Part shown: one piece after another, positions 5,564 through 6,392 of the stretch
How the letters are laid out: every line of letters starts with the position of its first letter
Numbering within the stretch: the stretch's first letter is position 1
Assembly (NCBI GenBank): GCA_009782405.1
Contig: WRJC01000091.1
Location: 1-6,392 of the forward strand
DNA length: 6,392 nt
Source: Oscillospiraceae bacterium
GTDB taxonomy: Bacteria; Bacillota_A; Clostridia; Oscillospirales; WRJC01
Direction of reading: 5' to 3'
Translations under genes and position numbers: made by a program
Notes under the pieces: generated by a model
Told to the model about the DNA's origin: nothing
The model's database searches: none
What the model saw: the letters and a program-made list of their open reading frames with translations, nothing else

Positions 5564-5908
5564 CTATTCCTCGGATTTGGAATCGTCTTCCTCGTCATAA
5601 TCGATGTCTTGCATAAATTCGTCTTCGAAAATATCGGCTATGCGGTCGAACTCGTCGTCGTCCTCTATGGTTTCGAATACTTCTTCGCCTTCTTCTTCGA
5701 CCACTTTCAAAATAATGAAACTGCCTTCTTCGTCGTCGATTTCATCTTCATCCAGCGGGGCGAGGGCGACGTATGACTGCCCGTTTTCATCGTGGCGTCC
5801 CAACAGCTCAAATTCGCTTTCTTTTCCATCTTCGTCGGTCAATGTATAAATATCCACTTCGTCCGGGTCGTTTAGCTCCATATCGTCATCAAAATTATTT
5901 TCCTGCAT
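5564..5908 (-). CDS. DUF1292 family acidic protein
   Basis: A 114-residue strongly acidic protein of the DUF1292 family (YrzB-like), small proteins widespread in Bacillota with no established function. The family core is visible at about residues 18-75: DIYTLTDEDGKESEFELLG, then SYVALAPLDEDE and GSFIILKVVEE. The C-terminal tail (about 76-114) is almost all Asp, Glu and hydrophobic residues (EDEFMQDIDYDEEDD), somewhat longer than I expect for the family. There is no signal peptide or membrane segment. The start has a strong TGGAGGAG Shine-Dalgarno site just upstream. A consensus promoter lies about 60 bases before it, and the 6S-like RNA begins 37 bases after its stop codon. Confidence 0.88.
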   Translation of the reverse strand: MQENNFDDDMELNDPDEVDIYTLTDEDGKESEFELLGRHDENGQSYVALAPLDEDEIDDEEGSFIILKVVEEEGEEVFETIEDDDEFDRIADIFEDEFMQDIDYDEEDDSKSEE

Positions 5909-5967
5909 GGCTCCTCCAAATTATAAATATTATCAATGTAATCAAAAAATTTAAATCCAACATTTAC

Positions 5968-5996
5968 ATTTTATAACAAAAAAACAATTAAGTCAA
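5968..5996 (-). promoter_or_regulatory. Promoter of the DUF1292 gene
   Basis: On the - strand the -35 box TTGACT (5996-5991) is followed by a 17-base spacer and the -10 box TAAAAT (5973-5968), part of TATAAAAT. Each box has one mismatch from consensus. The region upstream of the -35 is a long A/T tract that could act as an UP element. The predicted start is near 5961, giving a leader of about 53 bases. Confidence 0.75.
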
Positions 5997-6010
5997 TAGT
6001 TTTTTTTGTT
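5975..6010. repeat. AT-rich inverted repeat around the -35 box
   Basis: AACAAAAAAAC (5975-5985) is inverted as GTTTTTTTTGTT (5999-6010) around a 13-base loop that contains the -35 of the DUF1292 promoter. It is the only dyad in the space after the dihydroorotate dehydrogenase gene, so it could act as a weak terminator or a bent regulatory region. Homopolymer tracts make chance pairing easy. Confidence 0.3.
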
Positions 6011-6028
6011 TTTTTGCAATTTTTTTAC

Positions 6029-6392
6029 TTATCGCCAAATATCCGCAGCCCCCGTTATCTCCCGCGCGGATTTCATGCCGTTTGCCGCCATATAGCCCCC
6101 GATTCCCCCTATGACCCTCAAAACGGCCTGCGGGTCGCAAAACGAGGCGGTGCCTACCGCGACCGCGTCGGCCCCCGCGAGCATGAGCTCGATCGCATCC
6201 TCGGCGGTCGCCACCCCGCCCATTCCGATTATCGGCAGTTTCACGGCGGATCTCGCCTGCCAGATCATTCTCACCGCTACGGGCCTTATCGCGCCGCCGC
6301 TGAGTCCCCCCGTGTTGTTTTTCAAAACCGGGCGTTTTGTTTTTATGTCTATTTTCATCCCCACAAGGGTGTTTATCATCGACAGGCAGTCC
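6029..6392 (-). CDS. pyrD: Dihydroorotate dehydrogenase, C-terminal part (cut by window edge)
   Basis: The last 120 or so residues of a class 1B (PyrDB-type) dihydroorotate dehydrogenase, the FMN enzyme that oxidises dihydroorotate to orotate in pyrimidine synthesis. It usually works with the iron-sulfur/FAD subunit PyrK. The visible part carries the family's C-terminal barrel: [10 protein letters not shown], then [18 protein letters not shown], and the FMN-phosphate-binding loops [14 protein letters not shown] and AVAVGTASF. The frame stays open to the window edge (DCLS precedes the INTLVGM segment), so the true start lies outside; the Met at 6379 is internal. It ends at TAA (6031-6029). No GC-rich terminator follows; the DUF1292 promoter begins about 33 bases later. 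Confidence 0.93.
   Translation of the reverse strand, partial: DCLSMINTLVGMKIDIKTKRPVLKNNTGGLSGGAIRPVAVRMIWQARSAVKLPIIGMGGVATAEDAIELMLAGADAVAVGTASFCDPQAVLRVIGGIGGYMAANGMKSAREITGAADIWR

Overview
The window reads as an ordinary chromosomal stretch from a low-to-medium GC Gram-positive bacterium, most likely an uncultured member of the Clostridia (Bacillota). The basis is a DUF1292 protein (a family essentially confined to Bacillota), a long KDPG aldolase with a C-terminal VOC-like domain, a PyrDB-type dihydroorotate dehydrogenase, strong purine-rich Shine-Dalgarno sites, and TTGACA/TATAAT-type promoters with 17-base spacers. The taxonomic call is inference. No phage, transposon, CRISPR or plasmid feature was seen.

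Layout. Positions 5-2004 on the + strand hold a two-gene operon, KDPG aldolase (eda, with an extra C-terminal domain) followed by 2-keto-3-deoxygluconate kinase (kdgK). It ends at a GC-rich terminator at 2036-2063. Everything after that lies on the - strand, so the two blocks converge on this terminator. Reading the - strand in its own direction from the right edge: the C-terminal part of a dihydroorotate dehydrogenase (6392-6029); a consensus promoter and a DUF1292 acidic protein (5908-5564); a structured RNA of about 170 nt that I interpret as 6S RNA (5527-5356); a PilZ (c-di-GMP receptor) protein (5283-4399); a near-perfect promoter driving a tRNA-Val, tRNA-Asp, tRNA-Phe operon (4296-4032) with its terminator (3987-4015); a sugar-phosphate isomerase/epimerase-like TIM barrel (3955-3062); and a repeat-rich coiled-coil protein (2933-2076) with its own consensus promoter.

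How the genes fit together. KdgK phosphorylates 2-keto-3-deoxygluconate to KDPG, and Eda cleaves KDPG to pyruvate and glyceraldehyde-3-phosphate. The + block is therefore the lower end of a hexuronate (pectin/alginate/glucuronate) degradation pathway. The TIM-barrel isomerase may also belong to sugar metabolism, but it sits on the other strand behind the tRNA operon. The remaining genes (pyrimidine synthesis, DUF1292, 6S RNA, PilZ, tRNAs, coiled coil) are unrelated housekeeping or signalling functions.

No wholly new system is evident. The items most worth a second look are the 6S-like RNA, the coiled-coil protein with tandem internal repeats, the aldolase-VOC fusion, and the isomerase gene that has no room for its own promoter behind the tRNA terminator.
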